Assembly: GCA_040391135.1 (NCBI GenBank)
Contig: JBEBYL010000002.1
Coordinates: 62,001 to 126,000 of the forward strand
Length of the DNA stretch: 64,000 bases
Source: G025836975 sp040391135
GTDB lineage: Bacteria > Pseudomonadota > Gammaproteobacteria > Burkholderiales > Burkholderiaceae_B
Direction: 5' to 3'
Part shown: piece after piece, positions 33,182-41,984 of the stretch
How the letters are laid out: each line of letters starts with the position of its first letter
Numbering within the stretch: the stretch's first letter is position 1
Made by a program: the position numbers and the translations under genes
The notes under the pieces: model-generated
The model's input: the letters and a program-made list of their open reading frames with translations, nothing else
Databases searched by the model: none
Told to the model about the DNA's origin: nothing

Positions 33182-34156
33182 ATGAGCGCCGCAAATTCCG
33201 TTGCAATGTCGCCCACGCGCAGGCGATGGCTGATTCCATGTCTCATGGTTCTTTTACTGGCTGTTGCCGCGCCCTGGGTTTCCAGCCCCTTTGTCCTGCA
33301 CCTTGCCGTGTTGACCATGCTCAACATCATCATCGTCAATGGCCTGGCGCTGGTCAGCCGCTCGGGGCAACTGTCGCTTGGCCACGCGGCTTTCATGGCC
33401 ATCGGCGCCTATGCCGCCGTGCTGATCGGCAAACTGGCGGGCCTGTCCTTCCTGTCTTCGGCCGCTGTGGGCATAGCCGCCACCATGCTGGTGGCTTTGA
33501 TCCTGGGCTGGATCATCCTGCGCCTGCGCGGCGTGTACTTCGTACTGGTGACATTCGCCTTTGGCGAGCTGGTGCGCCTGGTGCTGCTGGATTTCTCCAA
33601 TCTGACCGGCGGCGCCAATGGCATTACAGGGATAGCACCGGTCGAAATACTGGGATTTGTCTTTGATACCCGCAGCCGCGTCTATGGCCTGACGCTGGTC
33701 GTCGCGCTGGCCTCGACGCTATTCATGCACCGCCTGTTTCAGCGCCCGATCGGACGCGCCATCGATTCGGTGGCCGACAACCCGGCATTGGCCGAGTCGA
33801 CCGGGCTGGGCGTGCATCGCCTGCAGGTGTTTTCCTTTGTGCTGGGCTGCGGCCTGGCGGCTTTGGGCGGCATATTGCAGGCCCACTACATTGGCTATAT
33901 CTCGCCGGAGTCCTACAACAGCGGCATCTCGATCGGATTGATCGTCATGCTGGTCATTGGCGGGCGAAGCTCGACATGGGGGCCTTTGGTCGGCGCCGCC
34001 GTGCTGACCCCATTGCCCGAGCTGTTCCGCGGCGCGGTGCAGACTCAGCATATTTTCTACGGGGCGGCATTGATCCTGATTCTGCGCTTCCTGCCCGGCG
34101 GCTTGGCGGCCATTCCCCGCATCATCGGCAAGATCGGCCGCAAGGAGGCAGCATGA
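33182..34156 (+). CDS. Liv-type ABC transporter, permease (LivM-like)
   Basis: This 324-residue membrane protein carries LivM features: GLALVSRSGQLSLGHAAFMAIGAYAAVL early, the helix-rich middle with ITGIAPVEILG, and the coupling motif VIGGRSSTWGPLVGAAVLTPLPELFR. GGAGG precedes the ATG, which is one base after the previous stop. Its own stop overlaps the next ATG by four bases. Confidence 0.92.
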   Translation: MSAANSVAMSPTRRRWLIPCLMVLLLAVAAPWVSSPFVLHLAVLTMLNIIIVNGLALVSRSGQLSLGHAAFMAIGAYAAVLIGKLAGLSFLSSAAVGIAATMLVALILGWIILRLRGVYFVLVTFAFGELVRLVLLDFSNLTGGANGITGIAPVEILGFVFDTRSRVYGLTLVVALASTLFMHRLFQRPIGRAIDSVADNPALAESTGLGVHRLQVFSFVLGCGLAALGGILQAHYIGYISPESYNSGISIGLIVMLVIGGRSSTWGPLVGAAVLTPLPELFRGAVQTQHIFYGAALILILRFLPGGLAAIPRIIGKIGRKEAA

Positions 34157-34935
34157 GCCAGGACTTATTGCGCGTACGGGGGTTGACCCGCAAGTTCGGC
34201 GGCTTGGTGGCTGTCCGTAACTTGTCATTCAATGTCCGGCAGGGCGAAATTGTCGGTTTGATCGGCCCAAACGGGGCGGGCAAGACCACGGCCTTCAACC
34301 TGATCACAGGCACTATCCGCCCTTCGTCGGGAAGTGTCGTGTTCCAGGACAGGGATATTTCCGGCGGACCGCCCAGCAGGGTTGTGGTGGCCGGGCTGGC
34401 GCGCACCTTCCAGTCCACGTCCACCTATCCCCGGGAGACCGTGGCGGAGAACGTGTATCGGGGCCTGCTTTCGCGGATTTCCGGCTCTATCGTCGGCCTG
34501 CTCGCGGGGCGCCGCGAACGCAGCCTGTCCGAAGCCGGGATCTCCGCCGAAATCGACGAGATCCTGAAGATGACCGACCTGACATCCTGGCGCGATACCG
34601 CGGCGGGCAGCCTGCCTTACGGCTTGCAGAAAATCCTGGGGATTGCGGTGGCGATGGCGACGCGGCCGACCATGCTGCTGCTCGACGAGCCGGCGGCGGG
34701 CCTGAACCATGAGGAATGCAACGACCTGGCCAAGCTGTTGCATCGTCTGCGCGACGAGCACGGATTGACGCTGTTGCTGGTCGAGCACCATATGGCTTTG
34801 GTCATGCAGTTGTGCCAGCGGATCGTTGTGCTGGTGCAAGGCGAGAAAATCGCCGAAGGCTCACCCGAGGAAATCCGCCAAAATCCGGCCGTCGTCGAGG
34901 CTTACCTGGGAGCTCCCGATTATGCCCATGCTTGA
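34153..34935 (+). CDS. Liv-type ABC transporter, ATP-binding protein (LivG-like)
   Basis: The 260-residue ATPase has Walker A GPNGAGKTT, the LivG-specific loop ARTFQSTSTYPRETVAENVY, signature LPYGLQKILGIAVAMA (a degenerate LSGGQ typical for LivG), Walker B LLLDEPAAGLNHEE, and switch histidine VEHHMALVM. It overlaps both neighbours. Works as heterodimer with the LivF-like ATPase. Confidence 0.93.
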   Translation: MSQDLLRVRGLTRKFGGLVAVRNLSFNVRQGEIVGLIGPNGAGKTTAFNLITGTIRPSSGSVVFQDRDISGGPPSRVVVAGLARTFQSTSTYPRETVAENVYRGLLSRISGSIVGLLAGRRERSLSEAGISAEIDEILKMTDLTSWRDTAAGSLPYGLQKILGIAVAMATRPTMLLLDEPAAGLNHEECNDLAKLLHRLRDEHGLTLLLVEHHMALVMQLCQRIVVLVQGEKIAEGSPEEIRQNPAVVEAYLGAPDYAHA

Positions 34936-35635
34936 AGCGCAAGACCTTACCGTATCGTATGGCCGCCTGGAGGCCGTGCGAAAGATCAATTTCTCTGTCG
35001 AAGCAGGCCAGATCGTGGCCCTGGTCGGCTCCAACGGCGCGGGCAAAAGCACGACCCTGAAGTCGATCATCGGTCTTATGATGCCGGCATCGGGCACCCT
35101 GCGTTTCGAGGGACGGGACATCACGACGATGGGACCGGCCGCGAGAGTCCAGGCCGGCATAGCCTTGTCGCCCGAGGGACGGCGCCTGTTCGGACGCATG
35201 ACCGTACTGGACAACCTGCTGGCTGGCGCGCATGGCGTGGCCTCCAGGCAGGTGGTCGCCCGCATGCTCGATGAAATCTATACCTTGTTTCCAAGGGTGC
35301 AGGAGCGCCGCAGGCAATTGGCCGGCTCCTTATCGGGCGGTGAACAGCAAATGGTGGCCATAGGCCGCGCCTTGATGGCCAACCCCAAGCTGCTGATGCT
35401 GGACGAGCCTTCGCTGGGTATCGCACCCAAGATCGTGTTTGAGATCGCTGAAGCCATCAAGCGCATCAACCGCGAGAAAAACATGTCTATCGTCCTGGTC
35501 GAGCAGAATGCGCGACTGGCATTGCGCCTGGCGCACAACGCCTATGCGCTCGAGAACGGCGAGATCATCCGGGCCGGGAAGGGGGCGGAGCTGTTGGCCG
35601 ATCCATTCATTCAAAAATCGTATCTTGGAATTTAA
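34922..35635 (+). CDS. Liv-type ABC transporter, ATP-binding protein (LivF-like)
   Basis: The 237-residue ATPase has Walker A GSNGAGKST, the LivF loop LSPEGRRLFGRMTVLDNLLAGA, signature LSGGEQQMVAIGRALM and Walker B LMLDEPSLGIAP. The start at 34922 has GGAG nine bases upstream; a second ATG two codons later is possible. It overlaps the LivG-like gene by 14 bases, completing a five-gene importer. Confidence 0.93.
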   Translation: MPMLEAQDLTVSYGRLEAVRKINFSVEAGQIVALVGSNGAGKSTTLKSIIGLMMPASGTLRFEGRDITTMGPAARVQAGIALSPEGRRLFGRMTVLDNLLAGAHGVASRQVVARMLDEIYTLFPRVQERRRQLAGSLSGGEQQMVAIGRALMANPKLLMLDEPSLGIAPKIVFEIAEAIKRINREKNMSIVLVEQNARLALRLAHNAYALENGEIIRAGKGAELLADPFIQKSYLGI

Positions 35636-35639
35636 TGCA

Positions 35640-36458
35640 ATGAGCGGCCTGACTGAATTGCCGGAGTATGAAGTCTTTGCCCTGCGCTATGCGCACATGC
35701 CGCGCGTGCGGCGGGACAATTTCATCGGAGGCGATCCGCATGATGGTCCCATGCCCATGGATTTTTTCGTATGGCTATTGCGAGCGCCGGGGCGATTGAT
35801 ATTGGTGGACACCGGTTTTAACGCGGACACCGCGAAGAAGCGTAACCGGGAACTCCTGCGCTGCCCGATAGGCGCATTGGAACGTATCGGCGCCCGCCCG
35901 GAAGACGTGAGCGACGTCATCATTACCCATCTTCACTACGATCATGCGGGCAACCTGGACAGGCTGCCGCACGCGCGATTCCACATACAAGACGCGGAAG
36001 TCGAGTATGCGACCGGCCGTTGCATGTGTTTCGAACCGATGCGGCACGCCTACTCGGTCGACGATGTCGTAACCCTGGTTCGCAATGTCTATGAAGACCG
36101 TGTCGTCTTCCACGATGGCAACGCCGACCTGGCGCCGGGGGTAAGCCTGCTGAAAATCGGAGGCCATACGAAGGGCCTGCAAGCGGTCCGTGTGCATACG
36201 CGGCGCGGCTGGCTGGTTCTGGCCTCCGATGCTTCGCATTACTACGAAAACATGGAACGCCAACGGCCGTTTCCAATTGTGCATAACGTTGCCGACATGT
36301 TGTCGGGCTATGCGCGTCTTGAGTCCGCGGCGGCAAGCCCGGAACACATCATACCGGGGCATGATCCTATGGTCATGGCACGGTACCCGGCCCACGAGAA
36401 TGATCCGGATACCGTATTGCTGCATGTCCCGCCCCGGCAAATCCATCCTGAAAAATAG
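35640..36458 (+). CDS. Metallo-beta-lactamase-fold hydrolase, N-acyl homoserine lactonase family-like
   Basis: The 272-residue protein has the binuclear-zinc motif HLHYDH (H97, H99, D101, H102), GGHT with H176, D197 in ASDASHYY, and the last histidine H241 in IIPGHDP. Length, the DTGF strand before the motif, and the HxHxDH...H...D...H order are those of AHL-lactonase-type (AiiA-like) enzymes, but many members cleave other lactones or esters. No signal peptide. The gene begins four bases after the LivF-like stop, tying it to the importer. A lactone is a plausible but unproved substrate. Confidence 0.82.
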   Translation: MSGLTELPEYEVFALRYAHMPRVRRDNFIGGDPHDGPMPMDFFVWLLRAPGRLILVDTGFNADTAKKRNRELLRCPIGALERIGARPEDVSDVIITHLHYDHAGNLDRLPHARFHIQDAEVEYATGRCMCFEPMRHAYSVDDVVTLVRNVYEDRVVFHDGNADLAPGVSLLKIGGHTKGLQAVRVHTRRGWLVLASDASHYYENMERQRPFPIVHNVADMLSGYARLESAAASPEHIIPGHDPMVMARYPAHENDPDTVLLHVPPRQIHPEK

Positions 36459-36484
36459 GTTTCTCGACAGCAGAACAAGCGGTA

Positions 36485-36514
36485 CGCCGGAAGAACGACA
36501 GTTCGCTTCCGGCG
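36485..36514 (+). other. Intercistronic stem-loop before the aldehyde dehydrogenase
   Basis: CGCCGGAAG and CTTCCGGCG are perfect 9-base arms around a 12-base loop that contains a smaller GAAC/GTTC pairing. There is no T run after it, so it is unlikely to be a full intrinsic terminator. It may set mRNA stability or differential expression of the two halves of the cluster. Confidence 0.55.
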
Positions 36515-36553
36515 AATATAGGGCGATTTAGTTTCTTACGGAGTCAATACACC

Positions 36554-38029
36554 ATGTCGCAGCAATCGGGTTCAGGCCCCAAACCATTTTTGATCAATGG
36601 CCAATGGGTTTCCAACAGCCGGGAATTCTTCGAATCAGTCAACCCGGCCACAGGCGAGCTCAATTACCATGTGTCCATTGCCTTGCCGGAGCACGTCGAT
36701 GCCGCGGTGGCGTCCGCCCGGGCGGCTTCGAGACAGGCCGCATGGAGAGACATGTTGCCGCATGTGCGCGCCCAGATTCTGTTGCGCATGGCTTCCCTGA
36801 TCACCGAGCGCGCGGAAGAGTTTGCCCGGGCGCAGATGCTGGAAAATGGCAAGGTATGGAGCGAATGCAAGGCGCAGGCCGGTAGCGCCGCCGCGACCTT
36901 CCGCTATTTCGCGGCGGTATGTGAGACCCAGGGAGCGGAAGTTACACCGCCTCGCGGCAATTATCTTTCCATGACGGCCTATGAGCCCTACGGCGTCGTT
37001 GCGGCGATCACGCCCTGGAATTCACCCCTGACCATGGAGGCGCAAAAGGTCGCGCCGGCCCTGGCCGCCGGCAATGCGGTCATCCTGAAGCCGTCTGAAG
37101 TCACGCCTTCCGCGGCCCTGCTGTTGGGCGAGGTCGCTTTGCAGGCTGGCTTGCCTGCGGGCATACTGAATGTTCTGACCGGCGATGGGCGGATAACCGG
37201 CAAGGCGCTGGTCGAGCATCCCGGCGTTCGCATGGTGTCATTCACGGGCGGTACGGCCAGCGGCCGCGCCATAGGCATGGTCGCGGCGCAGCGCCTGATT
37301 CCGGCGGCGCTGGAGCTGGGCGGAAAATCGCCGCACATTGTGTTCGACGATGCGAATCTCGATGCGGCCGTGGAAAACATCATGGGCGGTATTTTCGAAG
37401 GCAGCGGGCAGTCTTGCGTGGCTGGTTCGCGTCTGTTCGTCCAGCGCGGCGTGCATGACCGATTGGTCGGTTTGCTGGCTGAACGCGCCGGCAAGATCAA
37501 GCTGGGCTTGCCGATGACGCAAGGCGCCGAAATGGGACCCGTCGCCAGCTTTGGCCACCGCGACCGCATCGAGAAATTCGTCGAGTCGGCCATAGCCGAA
37601 GGCGGCCGTATCCTGCTGGGTGGAAAGCGGCCGGAGGCTGCGGAATTTGAAAAAGGCGCTTTCTTCCTGCCCACCATCATTGGCGGCCTGGACAACAGGG
37701 CGACCGCCGTGCGCGAGGAAATCTTCGGGCCGGTTCTTTGCGTGCTGCCTTTCGACGACGAAGAAGACCTGATTGCCCAGGCCAACGACAGCGCATACGG
37801 CCTGGCTTCGGGGATATGGACGGGCAATTACCAGCGCGCCTGGCGGGTGGCCCGCGCACTCGAAACCGGCCTGGTCTGGATCAACACCTACAAGCAGCTT
37901 TCCATATCGACCCCGTTCGGTGGTTACAAGGACAGCGGCATCGGGCGTGAAAAGGGAGTCTCCGGCATGCGCCTGTATCAGCAAAGCAAGGGCATCTACT
38001 GGAGCATGGATCCGCGCAATATGGCGTGA
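36554..38029 (+). CDS. NAD(P)-dependent aldehyde dehydrogenase
   Basis: The 491-residue enzyme has all family elements: N-terminal FLINGQWV, the cofactor region ITPWNSPLTMEAQKVAPALAAGN and KPSEVTP, the general base glutamate in LELGGKSPHIVFDD, the catalytic cysteine in GSGQSCVAGSR, and EEIFGPVL near the C terminus. It oxidises an aldehyde to an acid. GGAG lies before the ATG. Within the cluster it should follow the hydrolytic steps; its exact aldehyde is unknown. Confidence 0.92.
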   Translation: MSQQSGSGPKPFLINGQWVSNSREFFESVNPATGELNYHVSIALPEHVDAAVASARAASRQAAWRDMLPHVRAQILLRMASLITERAEEFARAQMLENGKVWSECKAQAGSAAATFRYFAAVCETQGAEVTPPRGNYLSMTAYEPYGVVAAITPWNSPLTMEAQKVAPALAAGNAVILKPSEVTPSAALLLGEVALQAGLPAGILNVLTGDGRITGKALVEHPGVRMVSFTGGTASGRAIGMVAAQRLIPAALELGGKSPHIVFDDANLDAAVENIMGGIFEGSGQSCVAGSRLFVQRGVHDRLVGLLAERAGKIKLGLPMTQGAEMGPVASFGHRDRIEKFVESAIAEGGRILLGGKRPEAAEFEKGAFFLPTIIGGLDNRATAVREEIFGPVLCVLPFDDEEDLIAQANDSAYGLASGIWTGNYQRAWRVARALETGLVWINTYKQLSISTPFGGYKDSGIGREKGVSGMRLYQQSKGIYWSMDPRNMA

Positions 38030-38112
38030 TGCCTCTATTTTCAAGGCGCGGCGCCCACCTGCTTACGCGGGCGGCCGCCGCCAGTACGGTTTTATCTGAA
38101 GGAATCATTTCA

Positions 38113-39000
38113 ATGCCTACATTCAATACCCTGGGTTTTATCGGCGTCGGCGTCATGGGCGAGCCAATTTGCCGGCATCTGGCCACCAAAAGCGGCGTGC
38201 GCGTCCTGGCCAACGACCGTAATGCCGAACCCTTGCAGCGCCTGGCCGGCCATGGGGTGGTTTCGGCCACCATCGAAGAAATCGCCGAGCACGCCGATGT
38301 GATCTTCATGTCGCTGCCATCCGGCGAGATCGTGCGCAGCGTGGTCGAAGGGCATGGCGGCAATGGCCTGTTGCAACTGTGCCGTAGCGGCCAGGTCATC
38401 GTGGATCTGAGCACATCGCCCGTTGATCTGACCCGTGCCATGGCGGCCAAGATGGCCGAGCGCGGCATCCTGTTTGCCGATGCGCCCGTCATGCGCACGC
38501 GGGCCGCGGCCGAAGCGGGTACGCTGGCCGTGCCTGTGGGCGCCGACGATGCTGTGTTTGCGGACATCCAGGCGTTCATTGCCATGTTCGCATCGGACGT
38601 CAACCATGTGGGCGGTATCGGCGCGGGCCAGGTCGTCAAGATACTGAACAATATGGTTCTTTATGAAACCGTGCTGGCTTTGGCCGAGGCGCGCGCGATC
38701 GGCGTACGCGCCGGCGTGGATCCGGATCGCCTGTTTCAGGCCTTGTCGCAGGGCTCGGCCGATAGTTTTGCCTTGCGCAATCATGGCATGAAGGCCATTG
38801 CGCCACAGAATTTTCCTGAAAAAGCCTTCCCGGTCACCTATGCCAAGAAGGATCTGGCTTACGCCGTCGCCTTGGCCGAGCAAGTGGGTGTCGACGCGAC
38901 GGGTGCCCGCAATCTGATTGCGTGTTTCGACCAGGCGATAGCGGCCGGGTATGGCGAAAAATATGCGCCGGCCATCAGCCTGGTATTTGAGGGCCGATAG
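38113..39000 (+). CDS. NAD(P)-dependent beta-hydroxyacid dehydrogenase (HIBADH family)
   Basis: The 295-residue protein begins FNTLGFIGVGVMGEPICRHL, the Rossmann dinucleotide motif (GxGxMG) of the 3-hydroxyisobutyrate/tartronate-semialdehyde dehydrogenase family. FADAPVMRTRAAAEAGTLAVPVG is the substrate-binding segment and GAGQVVKILNNMV holds the catalytic lysine and asparagine. AAGGAA precedes the ATG at 38113. It would oxidise a hydroxyacid to a semialdehyde, or reduce it, which fits with the adjacent aldehyde dehydrogenase. Confidence 0.9.
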   Translation: MPTFNTLGFIGVGVMGEPICRHLATKSGVRVLANDRNAEPLQRLAGHGVVSATIEEIAEHADVIFMSLPSGEIVRSVVEGHGGNGLLQLCRSGQVIVDLSTSPVDLTRAMAAKMAERGILFADAPVMRTRAAAEAGTLAVPVGADDAVFADIQAFIAMFASDVNHVGGIGAGQVVKILNNMVLYETVLALAEARAIGVRAGVDPDRLFQALSQGSADSFALRNHGMKAIAPQNFPEKAFPVTYAKKDLAYAVALAEQVGVDATGARNLIACFDQAIAAGYGEKYAPAISLVFEGR

Positions 39001-39084
39001 TCCGGCCGGCGCTTTTGCGTTAAGGCATTTGCCGCCGGGCATGGCATAATCGTCCGTCACATTCAACCGTCCACCCGACGCACC

Positions 39085-39792
39085 ATGAGCTCAACACCCG
39101 TATCGGAAACCGAAGGTGGCGTAGCTGCCGTAGACCGCGCCCTGGCCATTGTCGGGGCGATTGCCCAGCAGGCGGAGCCCATCACGCTGGCCGATCTCTC
39201 GCGCGCGACCGGCTTTTATAAAAGCACGCTCCTGCGCTTGATCAGGTCGCTTGAAAGGGCGTCGCTGGTCGTGCGGCGCGGCGATGGCCGCTATGCCTTG
39301 GGTTCATACGCCCATGAGCTCGGCCGCCGCTACGAAGCCACCTATCGCTTGACCGAAGTGTTGTTGCCCCTGCTCAGGGAAATGGTGGGCCGCGGGAGCG
39401 AAAGCGCGTCTTTCCATGTGTACCACGACAGCAGTTCCCGGATATGCGTATTGCGTGTCGATTCCAACCATTCGACCCTGGATCGCATACGCGAAGGCGA
39501 CTTGCTGCCGCTGAATCGCGGCGCGGCGGGCAGGCTGATAACGGCGTTTTACGGCACGGGTGTGGCGCCATCGCGGGCCAATGTATTGGCCCTGTCCATG
39601 GGCGAACGCGATCCCAATTGCGCCGCCGTGGCCTGTGCGGTGTTTGGCGCGGACAATGAATTTTGCGGCGCGATCTCGTTGTCGGGGCCGAAAGAACGGT
39701 TCAGCGACGCGGCAATACAGAACATGAACGGCATGGTTGTGGACGCGGCCCGATCCGCCACGGAGGCGCTGGGCGGACGCTTTCCCCGCTGA
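39085..39792 (+). CDS. IclR family transcriptional regulator
   Basis: The 235-residue protein has an N-terminal winged helix (AVDRALAIVGAIAQQAEPITLADLSRATGFYKSTLLRLIRSLE) and the IclR effector domain with LPLNRGAAGRLITAFY and ISLSGPKERF. It lies 84 bases after the dehydrogenase gene on the same strand, so it is the probable pathway-specific regulator of the 29.8-39 kb cluster. A CATAAT box at 39045 with a poor -35 may give it some independent transcription. Confidence 0.9.
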   Translation: MSSTPVSETEGGVAAVDRALAIVGAIAQQAEPITLADLSRATGFYKSTLLRLIRSLERASLVVRRGDGRYALGSYAHELGRRYEATYRLTEVLLPLLREMVGRGSESASFHVYHDSSSRICVLRVDSNHSTLDRIREGDLLPLNRGAAGRLITAFYGTGVAPSRANVLALSMGERDPNCAAVACAVFGADNEFCGAISLSGPKERFSDAAIQNMNGMVVDAARSATEALGGRFPR

Positions 39793-39811
39793 CCGGCCGG
39801 TCGGGGGGGCT

Positions 39812-40489
39812 TCAGATCTGCCCGCGTTCGGCCAGCGAAACGGCTCCGCCGGGGGTGACGATCAGGTGATCCAGCAGGCGGATGTCCACCAGGGCCAGGG
39901 CGTTTTTCAAGTGCCGGGTAAGCGCCAGGTCGGCTTCGCTGGGTTCGGCAATGCCGGACGGATGGTTGTGTGCCAGTATGAGCGCCGCCGCGTGATGCCG
40001 TAGGCCCGCCTTGATGACTTCCCGCGGATAGACCGATGCCTGCGTCAGGGTGCCGCGCGAGATTTCCTCGGCAATGATCAGCCGGAACTGGCTGTCCAGA
40101 TACAGGGCCATGCAGTGTTCGACCCGCAGATGGCCCAGGGTGGCCGTGCAATAGTGCTTGACGCGCTGAGGCTGATCCAGCGCCTGGCCGGCTTTCAGGT
40201 CTTCTTCCAGGGCCCGGCGGTTCAGTTCATTGATGGCAAGGAGCTCGCAGGTCTTGGCCATGCCCAGCCCGGGTATGGACAGCAGCGTCTGGGCGTCGGC
40301 CGAAAGCAGGCCCCGCAGGCCGTTGAACCGCTCTATAAGGCCGCGCCCCAGGCTGACGGCGTCGCAGCCCTTGATTCCGGTGCGCAAAATGATGGCCAGC
40401 AGCTCGGGCGAGGTCAGGACGTGGGCGCCGTGGGCCAGCAAGCGCTCGCGCGGACGCTCGGGTTTGGCGCCTGGAATGTGTGTGGGCAT
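39812..40489 (-). CDS. radC: RadC family protein (JAB/MPN metalloprotease-like domain)
   Basis: The 225-residue protein has the N-terminal PERPRERLLAHGAHVLTSPELLAIILRTG helix-hairpin-helix region and the C-terminal JAMM-like motif with ILAHNHPSGIAEPSEADLALT, giving the His-x-His and Asp ligands. Despite its name, the E. coli protein is no longer thought to be a classical repair enzyme, and the true role is unclear. Divergent from fkpB. Confidence 0.93.
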   Translation of the reverse strand: MPTHIPGAKPERPRERLLAHGAHVLTSPELLAIILRTGIKGCDAVSLGRGLIERFNGLRGLLSADAQTLLSIPGLGMAKTCELLAINELNRRALEEDLKAGQALDQPQRVKHYCTATLGHLRVEHCMALYLDSQFRLIIAEEISRGTLTQASVYPREVIKAGLRHHAAALILAHNHPSGIAEPSEADLALTRHLKNALALVDIRLLDHLIVTPGGAVSLAERGQI

Positions 40490-40539
40490 AAGAGGCTCTA
40501 AAATAGGGCAATGGCAACAATCCTCTACGGTGACAGATT

Positions 40540-41016
40540 TTGACTCCTACCTCCGATCCAGTGAAAGCTTTTGTCCGCCCGGACTCCTACCTGACCCTGC
40601 ATTACCGCATCGAGCTCCGGTCCGGCCCGGCGGCCGGGTCCGTATTCGCCAACACGTTCGACGGCCGGCCGGCCACTTTGCAGATGGGTGCGGGACAATG
40701 GGCGCCCGGCATGGAAGAATGCCTGCTGGGGCGTGAAGAGGGCGTGCGTTTCGCCTTCGATCTGCCGGCTTCGGGGGCTTATGGCGACCGCAATCCGGAC
40801 CTGCTGCAATGGGTGTCGCGCGGCATGCTGGCCCAGTACGCCGATCCCGAGCATCAGTTCCAGCCCGGCGACATGGTGGAATTCTCGGCGCCCAATGGCG
40901 GACGCTATTCGGGCGTTCTGAAGCAGTTCGGCGACGATGCCGCCTTGTTCGATTTCAACCACCCTCTGGCGGGGGCGGATCTGCATATCGAAGTTTCCTT
41001 GTTGGGGGTTTTGTAA
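40540..41016 (+). CDS. fkpB: FKBP-type peptidyl-prolyl isomerase (SlpA/FkpB type)
   Basis: A 158-residue SlyD/SlpA-like cis-trans prolyl isomerase. It contains LTLHYRIEL, FANTFDGRPATLQMGAGQWAPGMEECLLGREEG, and the insert-in-flap segment with FQPGDMVEFSAPNG, then DFNHPLAGADLHIEVSLL at the end. The gene appears to start with TTG at 40540 (a weak GGTGA precedes it); a GTG seven codons later is the main alternative. Its stop overlaps the ispH ATG by one base, the conserved fkpB-ispH pairing. Confidence 0.9.
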   Translation: MTPTSDPVKAFVRPDSYLTLHYRIELRSGPAAGSVFANTFDGRPATLQMGAGQWAPGMEECLLGREEGVRFAFDLPASGAYGDRNPDLLQWVSRGMLAQYADPEHQFQPGDMVEFSAPNGGRYSGVLKQFGDDAALFDFNHPLAGADLHIEVSLLGVL

Positions 41017-41984
41017 TGTCGGGACATCGTCCGGAAAACGGCATGGAAGTCGTGCTTGCGCAGCCCAGGGGCTTTTGCGCCGGCGTCGATCGCGCCATCG
41101 ATATCGTCGAGCGTGCGCTGGAGCTGCATGGCGCGCCCATCTACGTGCGGCATGAAATCGTCCATAACCGCTACGTGGTCCAGGACCTGAAGCAAAAGGG
41201 CGCCATCTTCATCGACGAACTGCACGAGGCCCCGGCGGGCGCCATCGTGGTGTTTTCGGCGCATGGCGTCGCCAAGGCCGTGCGCGCCGAGGCCGAGACC
41301 ATGGGCCTGAAGGTTTTCGACGCGACCTGCCCCCTGGTGACCAAGGTGCATATCGAGGTCGCCCGGATGCGGGCGGCGGGACGCGAGATCATCATGATAG
41401 GCCACCGCGGCCACCCCGAAGTCGAGGGCACGCTGGGGCAGGCCGATGCCGGCATGTATCTGGTGGAAACGCCGGAAGACGTGGCCGCCCTGCAGGTGCG
41501 CGACCCCGACAACCTGGCTTTCGTAACCCAGACCACCCTGTCGGTCGACGATGCGGCGGTGGTCGCCCAGGCGCTGCGCACGCGGTTCCCGACCATCGTG
41601 GAGCCCAAGAAAAGCGATATCTGCTACGCCACCCAGAATCGCCAGGACGCCGTCAAGATCATGGCTCCGGAGTGCGACCTGGTGCTGGTCGTGGGCAGCC
41701 CCAACAGTTCCAACTCCAATCGCTTGCGCGAAGTGGCCGAACGCAAGGGTGCGACGGCCCACCTGATCGACACGCCCGACATGATCGATCCGGCCTGGCT
41801 GGCGCAAGCCAGGCGTGTCGGGGTCACGGCGGGGGCGTCGGCGCCCGATGTCCTGGTCCATCAGGTCATTGCGCGCCTGAAAGAGCTGGGCGCCATTTCG
41901 GTGCGCACCCTGGAAGGCACACCGGAAAATGTCTCATTCCCCCTGCCCAAAGAGCTATCCCGAAAGATCAAGGACACGCCATGA
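41016..41984 (+). CDS. ispH: 4-hydroxy-3-methylbut-2-enyl diphosphate reductase
   Basis: Last step of the MEP isoprenoid pathway, making IPP and DMAPP with a [4Fe-4S] cluster. The 322-residue protein has all three cluster cysteines: C21 in RGFCAGVDRA, C105 in ATCPLVTK, and C203 in DICYATQNRQ. HEIVHNRYVV and GSPNSSNSNRL are the usual phosphate-binding blocks. It is coupled to fkpB upstream and overlaps maiA downstream by four bases. Confidence 0.97.
   Translation: MSGHRPENGMEVVLAQPRGFCAGVDRAIDIVERALELHGAPIYVRHEIVHNRYVVQDLKQKGAIFIDELHEAPAGAIVVFSAHGVAKAVRAEAETMGLKVFDATCPLVTKVHIEVARMRAAGREIIMIGHRGHPEVEGTLGQADAGMYLVETPEDVAALQVRDPDNLAFVTQTTLSVDDAAVVAQALRTRFPTIVEPKKSDICYATQNRQDAVKIMAPECDLVLVVGSPNSSNSNRLREVAERKGATAHLIDTPDMIDPAWLAQARRVGVTAGASAPDVLVHQVIARLKELGAISVRTLEGTPENVSFPLPKELSRKIKDTP

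Noticed and set aside
40511..40543. Ten-codon ATG frame overlapping the presumed fkpB TTG start
   Set aside because: Could be a leader peptide, but it is too short to support and lacks a ribosome-binding site.
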